In this document: positions 9,572-18,805 of the stretch, piece by piece
How the letters are laid out: each line of letters starts with the position of its first letter
Position numbering within the stretch: position 1 is the first letter of the stretch
From: GWE2-42-39 sp963662895
Lineage (GTDB): Bacteria; Bacteroidota; Bacteroidia; Bacteroidales; Prolixibacteraceae
Direction: 5' to 3'
DNA length: 64,000 nucleotides
Assembly (NCBI GenBank): GCA_963662895.1
Contig: OY759982.1
Location: forward strand, 744,001 to 808,000
Position numbers and translations under genes: made by a program
Notes under the pieces: model-generated
What the model was told of the DNA's origin: nothing
The model's input: the letters and a program-made list of their open reading frames with translations, nothing else
The model's database searches: none

Positions 9572-10372
9572 ATGAAGCAAATCTTATCCTATTTATTGGT
9601 TGCTACTTTGTTTGTTGCAGTAGCTTGTCAATCCACTCAAAAGAAAACCGGACAAACAGAAGAAAAAGAATGTTGCAAAGACAAAAAAGAAGCCCCTTGT
9701 GAATTAAATACACTTTCTGCCGATGCACAATCGGCTGGCTGGGTTCTGTTGTTTGATGGAAAAACATCACAAGGATGGAGAGGCGTAAATAAAGACCATT
9801 TTCCAGGCGGGTGGGAGATTGCAGACGGAACACTGCATTGCAAATCTTCGGGTAAAGGAGAAGCCGGTGCTACGGATGGTGGAGACATCCTCTATGACAA
9901 AAAATTTAAAAATTTCGACCTGAAGTTGGAATGGAAAATTTCAGAAGGTGGTAATTCCGGTATTTTTTATCTCGGGCAGGAAGTTCCCGATTGGCCAATT
10001 TACAAAACTGCTCCTGAAATGCAGGTATTGGATAACGAACGTCATCCGGATGCAATGTTAGGTAAAGACGGTAACCGTCAGGCCGGTTCATTATACGACC
10101 TGATCCCGGCTAAACCTCAAAATGCCAAACCTGCCGGTGAATGGAACTCGGTCGAGATTATTTGCTACAAAGGCACTGTTGTTCACAAACAAAACGGTGA
10201 AACCGTTCTTGAATACCACTTGTGGACCGACGACTGGAAAGAACTGGTTGCCGGAAGTAAATTCCCTGGTCTGAACCCCGACTGGGCTAATGTTGCTGCT
10301 GAAGGTTATATTGCATTGCAGGATCATGGTGATGATGTTTGGTATCGCAACATTAAAATCAAGGAATTGTAA
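9572..10372 (+). CDS. DUF1080 / 3-keto-disaccharide hydrolase-like lipoprotein
   Basis: A 266-residue secreted lipoprotein: signal MKQILSYLLVATLFVAVAC with a lipobox Cys at about 19, a short Cys/Lys-rich linker, then a DUF1080 (PF06439-type) jelly-roll fold from about 50 (AGWVLLFDGKTSQGW) through GGWEIADGTL, NFDLKLEWKISEGGNSGIFY and the end GYIALQDHGDDVWYRNIKIK. Members of this family act on modified disaccharides or bind sugars; activity here is inferred. The upstream reading frame is longer but the -7 box at 9513 and the lipoprotein signal fix the start. A terminator follows, so it appears monocistronic. Confidence 0.9.
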   Translation: MKQILSYLLVATLFVAVACQSTQKKTGQTEEKECCKDKKEAPCELNTLSADAQSAGWVLLFDGKTSQGWRGVNKDHFPGGWEIADGTLHCKSSGKGEAGATDGGDILYDKKFKNFDLKLEWKISEGGNSGIFYLGQEVPDWPIYKTAPEMQVLDNERHPDAMLGKDGNRQAGSLYDLIPAKPQNAKPAGEWNSVEIICYKGTVVHKQNGETVLEYHLWTDDWKELVAGSKFPGLNPDWANVAAEGYIALQDHGDDVWYRNIKIKEL

Positions 10373-10393
10373 TTAAAAAAATTGGAAAAATAC

Positions 10394-10425
10394 AAAACCG
10401 GTTCTTCTTCAGGGACCGGTTTTTT
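10394..10425 (+). terminator. Rho-independent terminator after the DUF1080 gene
   Basis: AAAACCGGT pairs with ACCGGTTTT around a short TTCTTCAGG-type loop and runs into a T-tract, 22 bases past the stop. Confidence 0.85.
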
Positions 10426-10561
10426 GTTGCTGTTCAGTCTGAATACAGGTAACTACCTGCTAAACAAAAATATGTTTTCAGAAGAAATTGAATTAATTTT
10501 AGGACAGCTTGCAACCTTGTGCTTTTTTTCTTGTCAGTATTAAACGAAAACAAAAGAAAAT

Positions 10562-11113
10562 TTGGGAAAGACGGCATTTATACACGAAGATTTGATAGAA
10601 GCCAGTAAACGGGGCAGTGACAAAGCACGTTATCAGCTCTATCAATTGTACTCGAGAGCGATGTTTAATGTGTGCTATCGCATGTTGAATAACCGTATGG
10701 ATGCTGAGGACATGTTGCAGGAAGTGTTTATCCAGGCCTTTCAAAAGCTGGAGTCGTTTCGTTACGAATCGGGTTTCGGTAGTTGGCTGAAGACTATTAC
10801 GATAAACAGTTGCATCAATTTCCTGAATAAACGGAAAACAGAGCTGGTGTATTGCGACGAGATATACCTGCACGACATGGTTCAGGAAGAGGAAGAAAAA
10901 ATTGAGATGACAACGGAAAAAGTCCTCAAAGCCATGGAAGACCTGCCTGAAGGCGCCCGGCTGGTATTCTCTCTCTATCTGCTTGAAGGGTACGACCACG
11001 GAGAGATTGCCCAGATACTGAACATCTCCGAGTCGACCTCGAAAACGCAGTATATGCGTGCAAAACGCAAGGTTTACGAAATTTTGAAGAATCAAAAAAT
11101 TTGGGCATCATGA
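10562..11113 (+). CDS. ECF sigma-70 factor
   Basis: About 183 residues, beginning with a TTG codon (GKTAFIHEDLIEASKRGSDK follows); no ATG lies in a sensible upstream place. Region 2 (about 25-90, NRMDAEDMLQEVFIQAFQKL) and region 4 (about 125-175, LPEGARLVFSLYLLEGYDHG and LNISESTSKTQYMRAKRKVY) are complete. It overlaps the next gene by 4 bases (ATGA), which implies translational coupling with a membrane protein that is probably its anti-sigma factor. It is not of the FecI/SusC type by context. Confidence 0.9.
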   Translation: MGKTAFIHEDLIEASKRGSDKARYQLYQLYSRAMFNVCYRMLNNRMDAEDMLQEVFIQAFQKLESFRYESGFGSWLKTITINSCINFLNKRKTELVYCDEIYLHDMVQEEEEKIEMTTEKVLKAMEDLPEGARLVFSLYLLEGYDHGEIAQILNISESTSKTQYMRAKRKVYEILKNQKIWAS

Positions 11114-11628
11114 AAGAAGATCGTTTGGAATCATTTGTTCGAAATAACCGGGACAGTTTTGACCATTTATCGCCATCGCCCGAAGTGTGGAACAGGATCA
11201 GTAAAAAACAGGGGGGGAGGCAAATAAAAACTGTCTGGTTCAAAACGGCAGGCTTCAGGGCAGCGTCAATCATTGTGTTTGTGTTAATCAGTTCTGCATT
11301 GGTTTTCCGTTTAACCGGTTATCTGCCGGTTCATGTACGATCGGCTGACAGGCTGGCCCCTGAGATCAGGCTTCTGATAGAAGCCGAAGCTTTCTATGCC
11401 CAACAGGTTTCAGGAAAATTAAAAGAGATCAGGAAATGTTATCAGGTGAACCCTGAGTTGCAGATGGAAATTGAAGGCGATTTAATGGAACTTGAAACCA
11501 TGTATAACGAGTTGAAGAGGGATCTGAAAGAGAACATGGCGAATAAGAATGTGATAGAGGCCATGATTGAGAATAACCGGTACCGGTTAAGGGTGGTTAA
11601 CGATGTGCTCGCTCAAATAAATTGTTAA
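11110..11628 (+). CDS. Putative membrane anti-sigma factor
   Basis: A 172-residue protein that starts at the ATG overlapping the sigma stop. It has a charged N-terminal cytoplasmic part (VRNNRDSFDHLSPSPEVWNR, a common anti-sigma head in Bacteroidota), one membrane helix (about 52-70, ASIIVFVLISSALVF), and a helical, charged periplasmic tail with coiled-coil character (about 90-170). Position and layout suggest it restrains the sigma factor encoded just before. No enzymatic motif is seen, and the anti-sigma role is inferred from context. Confidence 0.65.
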   Translation: MKEDRLESFVRNNRDSFDHLSPSPEVWNRISKKQGGRQIKTVWFKTAGFRAASIIVFVLISSALVFRLTGYLPVHVRSADRLAPEIRLLIEAEAFYAQQVSGKLKEIRKCYQVNPELQMEIEGDLMELETMYNELKRDLKENMANKNVIEAMIENNRYRLRVVNDVLAQINC

Positions 11629-11637
11629 AACGGGAAG

Positions 11638-12741
11638 ATGATGAGAAAGAAGAGATACATAAATGGGTTGCTTATTGAATTGCTGTTGTTTGTTCCGGTT
11701 CTTGTTAAAGCCCAGTTCAGTGAAACCCGGGAATTTGAGAAACGGTTTAAAATACAGCCCGACACACGCATCGAAATAACCAATAAATACGGCTTTGTTG
11801 AGTTGAATACATGGGAAAAGGACTCGGTCTGTATTAAGGTGGAAATCAAAGTGGAGGAAAAAAAGCTGGACAAACTGGGAAAAACGTTGGATGGGATTGA
11901 TTTTGATTTTACCAACAGTTCTTATTACCTGATTGCCCGTACCTTGGTCGGCGAAAACCGAACTTCGTTGGAAAGTGAATTTGTCAGGTTTAAAGAATCG
12001 CTGTTACAATCAGCCGGAAATGTAAGCATTGATTATAAAGTATGGTTACCCGATAATCACGAACTGCGGGTTGAGAACAAATTCGGAGATATTTTGATGG
12101 GCAATTATTCCGGTGCTGTTGAGATCACCTTGAGTAACGGGAAACTGCGGACAAAGGCAATGAAAGGCAAATTCAACATGAACCTGAAGTTTGCCGATGC
12201 CACACTGGGTAATATTTCCAATGGGCGGATATATAGTAATTACAGCGATATTTATATCAAGGAATCGGGGCAGTTACGGATCGACAGCAAATCGTCGACC
12301 ATCGAAATTTTGCAAACCAACCTGTTGAATGCCGATTCGAGGAGAGATAAATACAGGGTCAGGCTGATCGACAAAATCGAAGCCGCCGGAGATTTTAGTA
12401 GTTTTAGGTTGAGTAACCTGTTGAATACTGCCAGGTTGCAAACCAATTTTGGAGATATTGAACTGGAGAATGTTGATCCTGACTTCGACAATATTTACAT
12501 TGAATCAAAATCAACCGATATCAATCTCTATTTCGATGCCGGTTCGGGATTCAATTTTGAAGTCACAGAATCGAAGACCAATCTCGATTTTGGAAGGGAA
12601 GCAAAAATTATAGACTCTATTGAACTGGACCCAAAAGATAAAAAAAACAGGCATAAATGTACGTTTGGGGAAAAAGCCGCCGGAGCCGACAAGTTAATCA
12701 TCAATTCTGTTTCGGGAGAAATAAATGTGCTTTCGTATTAG
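11638..12741 (+). CDS. DUF4097-type beta-helical putative adhesin
   Basis: A 367-residue exported protein with an N-terminal signal (about 1-25, LLIELLLFVPVLVKA). The rest is repetitive beta-sheet with EITNKYGFVELNTWEKD, RVENKFGDILMGNYSG, LQTNFGDIELENV and a C-terminal LIINSVSGEINV; this pattern of short strands around G-D-I/S-G-x-I is that of DUF4097 (putative auto-transporter adhesin-like head). It follows the anti-sigma gene by 9 bases and so belongs to the sigma operon; in such operons it is thought to be an envelope stress target. Function not proven. Confidence 0.75.
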   Translation: MMRKKRYINGLLIELLLFVPVLVKAQFSETREFEKRFKIQPDTRIEITNKYGFVELNTWEKDSVCIKVEIKVEEKKLDKLGKTLDGIDFDFTNSSYYLIARTLVGENRTSLESEFVRFKESLLQSAGNVSIDYKVWLPDNHELRVENKFGDILMGNYSGAVEITLSNGKLRTKAMKGKFNMNLKFADATLGNISNGRIYSNYSDIYIKESGQLRIDSKSSTIEILQTNLLNADSRRDKYRVRLIDKIEAAGDFSSFRLSNLLNTARLQTNFGDIELENVDPDFDNIYIESKSTDINLYFDAGSGFNFEVTESKTNLDFGREAKIIDSIELDPKDKKNRHKCTFGEKAAGADKLIINSVSGEINVLSY

Positions 12742-13129
12742 CAGGAAATAGTGTTTTGATGCCAGTACTAATTTAGGGCTTTGTATTTGCAGAAAACTTT
12801 TATCAGCAAATTTGCCTCAGATCAGATTCGAGATATTCGACACATAGTCGCAGATAAAGCCATTCCCTTGAATTAGTGTAGCAATTAATTGACATATAGA
12901 CTCATTATCAACGGCCTTTTCAATAACAGCCACCCCTTCCTCAAAAAACATAAAATAATTCACTGCATAAAAAAAACTAAAATTATTATGTGAAATTAAA
13001 AAAATAACATATAAAAAAGAGATTCCTCCCTTCGGTCTGAATGACACGGATTTTTGGTTCGAGGGGGAGGGGAAACGGCGGCTATGCCGCCGTTTCCCCT
13101 CACATGGATTTATTGTATAAATCGTCATT
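12742..13129. other. Intergenic stretch with a perfect GC-rich palindrome
   Basis: No convincing gene. A perfect 16-base-pair hairpin with a 3-base loop lies at 13067-13101 (arm GAGGGGAAACGGCGGC), preceded by CTCCCTTCGGTCTGAATGAC. It resembles a REP-type palindrome. A minus-strand frame covering 12817-12950 could encode about 44 residues (FEEGVAVIEKAVDN...) but nothing supports it as a gene. Confidence 0.6.
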
Positions 13130-14025
13130 TCCCACCCAAAATTTATTGGGCATAATGAGGCAATGACAGGAAAGGTATCTGGAAGTCAAGTCCCCAATTC
13201 ACCGGAAGGTGAAAAGCAGGGTTGGCCAGTCAAAGTAGTCCGGGCCGGCGAAGGCGGGAGCGGTTTTTTGCGGGTCTTCAGGGAGGTGTGCCGGGAATAA
13301 AAAACCGTGAGGCGGTCGGAAGGATGACTTTGACAAGACTTTTACTACCTTTTGGTCGACTGCAAAAGGAAGGGCCCCGCCGGCCAGAGGCGAATACAAA
13401 TAAGCAATAAAAATTGTCAGGTTATTAAGAGAACGAAGAAAACACCGGGCACGGGAGGGGTACTTTTATCTTTTGTGGAGCATATTATTTAGCTCTGATT
13501 CTTTAGTACAGATAAAAGCTAAAAATCAAGCTTCACCGCATTTTCCTTTTTTACAGTCCTCAAGCCGGACGGGCTGATCCTTTTTCCCATCAGCTGGAAA
13601 AAGGAACCAAAAAGAGCCGCCGCAGAGGCTAAAAAGCTAAAAATCGTTTGCGTTCGCTAAAATCTTCCAAACTCCTCACTGCGTTCGTCAAACAGGGAAG
13701 ATTTATTAACGCTCACTCCATCAATTTTCTAAACGCTTTTTTCCCTTAGGCGGAAACAGCCCGGGCATTGTTGTCTTTCCTAAAAAAAAATATCTTTTTC
13801 CTCCCTGCTTATTCTATAACGAAACGATGGCTCCTTACTGAACACTGAGACTGAACCCTGAACACTCTTCCTGCTCTTCTCCACAACTTTTTAAACTGAT
13901 TCGCACGGGACTCCTTGAAAAAAAGCGGTGCAGTTGCATGGCCGGGAATGATGAATGCTGAAAAAAGCGATGTTTTGTATTTGTTTCATATATAGACTTC
14001 TGTAAAAATCTGTCATTGGTAGTCC
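13130..14025. repeat. Long tandem repeat, copy 1 (about 0.9 kb)
   Basis: First of three head-to-tail copies. Each starts with CCCACCCAAAATTTATTGGG and contains, in order, the ACCGGAAGGTGAAAAGCAGG block, GTCGACTGCAAAAGGAAGG, a hairpin TCCTTTTTCC-GGAAAAAGGA around an 8-base loop (about 13580-13606), a CTTCC...GGAAG stem region, and GACTTCTGTAAAAATCTGTC. Frames through the copies carry different stops and shifts, so I treat them as non-coding. Confidence 0.85.
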
Positions 14026-14901
14026 CCACCCAAAATTTATTGGGCATAATGAGGCAATGACAGGAAAGGTATCTGGAAGTCAAGTCCCCGGTTTACCGGA
14101 AGGTGAAAAGCAGGGCTGGCCGGTCAAAGTAGTCCGGGCCGGCGAAGGCGGGAACGGTTTTTTGTGGGTATTCAGGGAGGTGGGCCGGGAAGAAAAAACC
14201 GGGAGGCGGAAGAAAGGATGACTTTGACAAGACTTTTTCTTCCTTTTGGTCGACTGCAAAAGGAAGGGCCCCGCCGGCCAGAGGCGAATACAAATAAGCA
14301 ATAAAAATTGTCAGGTTATTAAGAGAACGCAGAAAACACCGCCCACGGGAGGGGTACTTTTATCTTTTGTGGAGCATATTATTTAGCTCTGATTCTTTAG
14401 CACAGACAAAAGCTAAAAATCAAGCTTCATCGCATTTCTGTTTTTTACTGTCCTCAAGCCGGACAGGCTGATCCTTTTTCCCATCAGCTGGAAAAAGGAC
14501 CCAAAAAGAGCCGCCGCTGAGGCTAAAAAGCTAAAAATCGTTTGCGTTCGCTAAAATCTTCCAAACTCCTCACTGCGTTCGTCAAACAGGGAAGATTTAT
14601 TAACGCTCACTCCATCGATTTTCTAAACGCTTTTTCCCCTTAGGCGGAAACAGCCCGGGCATTGTTGTGTTCCCTAAAAAAATACCTCTCTTTCCCCGGC
14701 TTATTCTATAACGAAACGATAGCTTTTACAGCGACTGAACACTCTTCCTGCTCTTCTCCACAACTTTTTAAACTGATTCGCACGGGACTCCTTGAAAAAA
14801 AGCAGTGCAGTTGTATGCCCGGAAGTAATAAAATGCTGAAAAAAGCGATGTTTCGTATTTGCCTCATATACATACTTCTGTAAAAATCTGTCATTGGTAG
14901 T
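14026..14901. repeat. Long tandem repeat, copy 2 (about 0.88 kb)
   Basis: Full copy with the same internal order of blocks as copy 1. Small indels relative to copy 1 are not multiples of three, which argues against a protein. Copy-to-copy identity is high over the first 550 bases and looks slightly lower around 13.8-13.9 / 14.7 kb. Confidence 0.85.
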
Positions 14902-15460
14902 CCCCATCCAAAATTTATTGGGCATAATGAGGCAATGACAGGAAAGGTATCTGTAAGTCAAGTCCCCGGTTCACCGGAAGGTGAAAAGCAGGGGTGGCCG
15001 GTCAAAGTAGTCCGGGCCGGCGTTGGCGAGAGCGGTTTTTTGTGGGTCTTCAGGGATGTGTGCCGGGAATAAAAAACCGTGAGGCGGGCGGAAGGATGAC
15101 TTTGACAAGACTTTTTCTTCCTTTTGGTCGACTGCAAAAGGAAGGGCCCCGCCGGCCAGAGGCGAATACCAATGAACAATGACCATTGTCAGGTTATTAA
15201 GAGAACAAATAAAACACCGGGCACGGGAGGGGTACTTTAATCTTTTGTGGAGCATATTATTTAGCTCTGATTCTTTAGTACAGATAAAAGCTAAAAATCA
15301 AGCTTCACCGCATTTCCCTTTTTTACAGTCCTCAAGCCGGACGGGCTGATCCTTTTTCCCATCAGCTGGAAAAAGGATCCAAAAAGAGCCGCCGCTGAGG
15401 TGAAAAAGCGATGTTTTGTATTTGACTAATATACAGACTTCTGAAAAAATCTGTCATAGG
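14902..15460. repeat. Long tandem repeat, copy 3, internally deleted
   Basis: Starts like the others, but just after GAGCCGCCGCTGAGG it jumps to the terminal GAAAAAGCGATGTTTTGTAT block, a deletion of about 0.4 kb. It ends about 90 bases before the operator of the next operon. Confidence 0.82.
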
Positions 15461-15546
15461 CACCGAAGAGAGGAATCTTTCACTCACAAAGTTTAATAGT
15501 TTATTTTTTGAAAATTACTATGTCTGATTTTTTGAAAAAAACATTT

Positions 15547-15563
15547 ACTTTGTATTTCAAAGT
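15547..15563. promoter_or_regulatory. Palindromic operator upstream of the 15574 operon
   Basis: ACTTTG-TATTT-CAAAGT, an inverted repeat 11 bases before the ATG at 15574. A nearly identical 17-base palindrome occurs before creD at 16498-16514. It overlaps a TTTACTTTG promoter-like box. The winged-helix regulator encoded between the two sites is the natural candidate ligand. Confidence 0.6.
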
Positions 15564-15573
15564 ACTTTAAAAA

Positions 15574-16188
15574 ATGAAAAATACGGAAATATATTTATCC
15601 GAAATAAAAGAGATCAGGCAGATGATGGAACAATCGAGCCGGTTTCTTTCGCTCAGCGGGTTATCTGGTATCTTGATCGGATTGTATGCCTTGATTGCCG
15701 CCTCTATCGCTTATTATATGATTATCAATTCATCCGTTCCGTTACATTCAGATATGCCCTTCAATTTAATTTTGCTGGCTGTAATAATTTTGTCTCTATC
15801 ATTGATAACCGTCATATGGCTTACTTCCCGGCGTGCCCGGAAATCAGGAAAAAAAATATGGAATCCTGGGTCCCGTCTGATGTGCATTAATCTTGCAGTA
15901 CCTCTTATAAGCGGGGGCATTTTTATTTTAATTTTTGTTTTTCGGGGTATTTATAGTATTGTTGCCCCATCGTGCCTTATTTTTTATGGGTTGTCGCTTG
16001 TGAACGCAGCAAAATTTACCCATCAGGAGATTTTTTATATGGGATTGTTTCAAATTACGATAGGGATATTCGCTGCAATATTTCCCGGTTTAGGATTACT
16101 TTTCTGGGTAATAGGTTTCGGAATTATTCATATAATTTACGGCATAGTTATGTATTTCAGATATGAACGGAATTCAGAGTCAGCGTGA
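15574..16188 (+). CDS. Multi-pass membrane protein of the CreD operon
   Basis: A 204-residue protein with a short charged N-terminus (EIKEIRQMMEQSSRFLSLSG) and five to six hydrophobic segments. The IREMMEQSSRF-LSLSGLSGI opening is typical of uncharacterised Bacteroidota membrane proteins found beside HTH_34 regulators; I do not know a function. It overlaps the next gene by 4 bases (GTGA) and sits under the palindromic operator, so it is co-regulated with the regulator and probably CreD. Confidence 0.75.
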   Translation: MKNTEIYLSEIKEIRQMMEQSSRFLSLSGLSGILIGLYALIAASIAYYMIINSSVPLHSDMPFNLILLAVIILSLSLITVIWLTSRRARKSGKKIWNPGSRLMCINLAVPLISGGIFILIFVFRGIYSIVAPSCLIFYGLSLVNAAKFTHQEIFYMGLFQITIGIFAAIFPGLGLLFWVIGFGIIHIIYGIVMYFRYERNSESA

Positions 16189-16481
16189 GAAATTTAATAC
16201 AACAATTAAATAAGGCATTTGAAAACAAGATCAGGCTTGGTGCCATGTCGGCCCTGAGGGTAAACAATGAAGTTTCATTCAACGACCTGAAGGATTTGCT
16301 TGACGTTACTGACGGGAACCTTGCCAGCCACCTGAGATATCTCGAAAAAGAGGGATATATATTGGTAAAGAAGAATTTTATTAACCGTAAGCCCAACACC
16401 ATTTATGCAATCACTGAGTCTGGAAAGACTGCTTTTGAAAACCACCTGGAGACACTTGAAAAAATTTTAAAGCAATTCTGA
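16185..16481 (+). CDS. Winged-helix transcriptional regulator (HTH_34-like)
   Basis: A 98-residue DNA-binding protein starting at a GTG that overlaps the upstream stop. The fold is a single winged helix: FENKIRLGAMSALRVNNEVS (helix 1), FNDLKDLLDVTDGNLASHLR (HTH, about 28-50), YLEKEGYILVKK...YAITESGKTAF (wing and C-terminal helix). MarR/ArsR-like HTH_34 proteins of this size bind as dimers; the repeated ACTTTG-N5-CAAAGT sites before the operon and before creD are likely its targets. The effector is unknown. Confidence 0.85.
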   Translation: MRNLIQQLNKAFENKIRLGAMSALRVNNEVSFNDLKDLLDVTDGNLASHLRYLEKEGYILVKKNFINRKPNTIYAITESGKTAFENHLETLEKILKQF

Positions 16482-16497
16482 TTTTTTTTAATTTTAT

Positions 16498-16514
16498 ACT
16501 TTGCATTTCAAAGT
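16498..16514. promoter_or_regulatory. Second palindromic operator, before creD
   Basis: ACTTTG-CATTT-CAAAGT, differing from the site at 15547-15563 by a single base in the spacer. It lies between the regulator stop and the creD start and overlaps a TATACTTTG promoter-like box, so creD probably has its own regulated promoter. Confidence 0.6.
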
Positions 16515-16544
16515 TTTTTGAATATCAATTAAAACAATAAGACA

Positions 16545-17867
16545 ATGGAAACGAAACAGATTTTTGAAGAAAAGATGAAACATTTCAACTGGCAACTGAC
16601 ATTAAAAGTAATAACAATCGGCGTTATTACGATTGCTCTGATGATTCCACGTTTTATGATCCAGGAGTTGATACACGAACGTGAAACAACCGCGGAGTCG
16701 ACAAGGCAGGAAGTTATGGAAAAATGGTCATCAGACCAAACATTGCGAGGGCCTCTGTTAACACTTCCCTGTATTGAAAAAAAGTTTGATGACCAGGGAA
16801 AGATGGTTCGTGAAGAAATTCACGAGTACCATTTCTTACCTGAGACCCTAAAAATTGACGGGGACATATTTCCAAAAGATTTATATAGGAGTATCTATCA
16901 ATCGGTCGTATATGAATCGACAATAAAAATAACCGGGCGGTTTGCAAAACCCGATTTCGAAAAGCTTAGAGTAAATTCAGCAGACATTTTATGGGGAAAG
17001 TCGTATCTTTCGTTTGCCATCAGCGACCTACATGGTATAAATACACTGGTCAACCTGTTATGGAATGGTAATTCATATCCGTTTTCTCCTGGCTTGGACA
17101 ACCAGTTGATTGGGGTTAACGGAATTTCAATAACAATGCCGCAACTGGATCTTTCTGATTTTCCTTCTGAATTTCAGATTGATTTGAACTTAAAAGGTTC
17201 CGATGTATTACAATTTGCACCTTTGGGTGAAACCACCCAGGTAAATATCCGGTCGACATGGAACGATCCGGGGTTCCAGGGAAATTTTCTGCCTGCAGAA
17301 CGGTCTGTTACTTCCGATGGTTTTACAGCTCAATGGAAAGTCCTTAATTTCAACCGTAATTTTCCGCAGGAATGGAAAGATTCAGCTTTCAGGCTTACAA
17401 ACGCAGATTTTGGCGTTAAACTTGTTACCGTTGCCGACCATTATCAAAAAAGTATGAGGAGTGCCAAATATGGTATCTTGGTGATTCTTTTCATGTTCCT
17501 TTCGTTTTTCCTGAACGAAATAATCACCAAACAAAAAACTCACCCTTTTCAATATATTTTGGTTGGTTTTGCTATCCTGATCTTTTATCTGTTACTGCTT
17601 TCCATATCCGAGCATCTTGGCTTTAACATGGCCTATCTTATATCTTCTGTTGCTGTAATTGCAATGGTTTTTGCTTATTCCAGGTCATTCCTGAAAACAT
17701 GGGTGAATTCTGTTCTTTTAAGTTCGATACTGGCATTTTCATTCGCCTTTATTTTCATTTTAATGCAACTGGAGTCATATGCATTACTGGTCGGAAGCAT
17801 CGGACTGTTCTGTGTTCTTGCATTTACCATGTTTTTTACCAGAAAAATAAACTGGTATACTGATTAA
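16545..17867 (+). CDS. creD: CreD-family inner membrane protein
   Basis: A 440-residue protein with one N-terminal membrane helix (about 18-38), a large periplasmic domain (about 45-300, including RGPLLTLPC, SYLSFAISDLHGI and QWKVLNFNRNFP), and five to six C-terminal helices from about 310 onward (KYGILVILFMFLSFFLNEII, HPFQYILVGFAILIFYLLLL). Length and layout match CreD/Cet proteins, linked in other bacteria to envelope stress and colicin or beta-lactam tolerance. It is controlled by the palindrome at 16498 and ends at a strong terminator. The precise role here is unknown. Confidence 0.92.
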   Translation: METKQIFEEKMKHFNWQLTLKVITIGVITIALMIPRFMIQELIHERETTAESTRQEVMEKWSSDQTLRGPLLTLPCIEKKFDDQGKMVREEIHEYHFLPETLKIDGDIFPKDLYRSIYQSVVYESTIKITGRFAKPDFEKLRVNSADILWGKSYLSFAISDLHGINTLVNLLWNGNSYPFSPGLDNQLIGVNGISITMPQLDLSDFPSEFQIDLNLKGSDVLQFAPLGETTQVNIRSTWNDPGFQGNFLPAERSVTSDGFTAQWKVLNFNRNFPQEWKDSAFRLTNADFGVKLVTVADHYQKSMRSAKYGILVILFMFLSFFLNEIITKQKTHPFQYILVGFAILIFYLLLLSISEHLGFNMAYLISSVAVIAMVFAYSRSFLKTWVNSVLLSSILAFSFAFIFILMQLESYALLVGSIGLFCVLAFTMFFTRKINWYTD

Positions 17868-17873
17868 CCCTTT

Positions 17874-17928
17874 AATTTTAATTCCCCCCCCCCGGTGGTT
17901 TTACTTCCAGGGGGGAATTAAAATTTTT
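17874..17928. terminator. Terminator after creD
   Basis: A long stem pairs TTTTAATTCCCCC with GGGGGAATTAAAA around a GGTGGTTTTACTTCCA-type loop, followed by TTTTTT. The poly-C tract of ten bases on the left arm is a candidate for replication slippage. Confidence 0.85.
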
Positions 17929-18012
17929 TCAGTGGATATAATATGTGGCAGGGAATTACGTTTATTTGGTAATTAATTCAGGTTTTTGCCTGAGCAACAA
18001 AAAAAGATAAAC

Positions 18013-18639
18013 ATGTTTCAAAGCGTCATATTCGATGTCGACGGGACACTGATCGACACAGAGATAGCAGTAAAAAAATCATTACAAAAAGTTTTGCTGG
18101 AAGAAGGCCAAAAAAAATACAGTTGGGACGAATTGGATTTTATTTTGGGGATACCGGGGCATACCGCCCTGGAAAGATTAGGAATTAAAGATGTTATAAG
18201 AGTAAACAGACAATGGAATATTTACATGAAAGATTACCAGCATCACATAAAAGTGTTTGATGGGATTGAAGAAAAGCTGAAGGAGTTGAGAGAAAAAAAT
18301 ATTATCACCGGTATTGTTACTTCGAAAACTAAAAAAGAGTTGGAGGATGATTTTGTTCCCTTTGGATTGATGAAATATCTGGATTTTTGTGTTTGTGCCA
18401 GCGATACTGAAAAGCACAAACCTTTTCCTGACCCTATTTTAAAGTTTCTTGAAATATCGGGAATCTCTAACGACCAGGCTGTTTATATTGGCGATACCGT
18501 ATACGATTACCAGGCTGCAACTGCTGCGAATGTAAAATTTGCACTCGCCCTTTGGGGGGCAAAAAACCACAATGGGATTAATGCTTTCAAAAAAATTTCA
18601 AGTCCTGATAATATTCTGAATGAATTAATTCTCCTTTAA
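18013..18639 (+). CDS. HAD-superfamily phosphatase (phosphoglycolate phosphatase-like)
   Basis: About 208 residues from the ATG at 18013; a TTG 27 bases upstream could extend it but that tail lacks conservation. HAD motifs: I, FDVDGTLIDTE (nucleophile Asp near residue 8); II, GIVTSKT; III, Lys in KHKPFPDPI; IV, YIGDTVYDYQAATAANV. A helical cap between motifs I and II puts it in the C1-capped PGP/beta-PGM group, which dephosphorylate small metabolites. The substrate is not predictable. It stands alone between intergenic gaps. Confidence 0.88.
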   Translation: MFQSVIFDVDGTLIDTEIAVKKSLQKVLLEEGQKKYSWDELDFILGIPGHTALERLGIKDVIRVNRQWNIYMKDYQHHIKVFDGIEEKLKELREKNIITGIVTSKTKKELEDDFVPFGLMKYLDFCVCASDTEKHKPFPDPILKFLEISGISNDQAVYIGDTVYDYQAATAANVKFALALWGAKNHNGINAFKKISSPDNILNELILL

Positions 18640-18805
18640 TACAATGAGAGTCATACAGACATTTTCAGTAAAAAATGTTTTTCTATATGACTACAACTTG
18701 CTTTTTGTATTATTTTAGCTACATTAATCACTGTTTTCAGGCATATTTATAAAGATCGTTCTGCAAACAAGGGAAAGTGAATTGGCTATTTAATACAGTA
18801 AATTA

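Noticed and set aside
12817..12950. A 44-codon minus-strand frame in the gap after the DUF4097 gene.
   Set aside because: No family pattern, no promoter, and it runs into a REP-like palindrome; not enough to call a gene.
13199..15255. Repeated minus-strand frames with LPFAVDQKEEKVLSKSSF in each long repeat.
   Set aside because: The frames change length and reading register between copies through indels, unlike a conserved protein; the hairpin structure is better kept.
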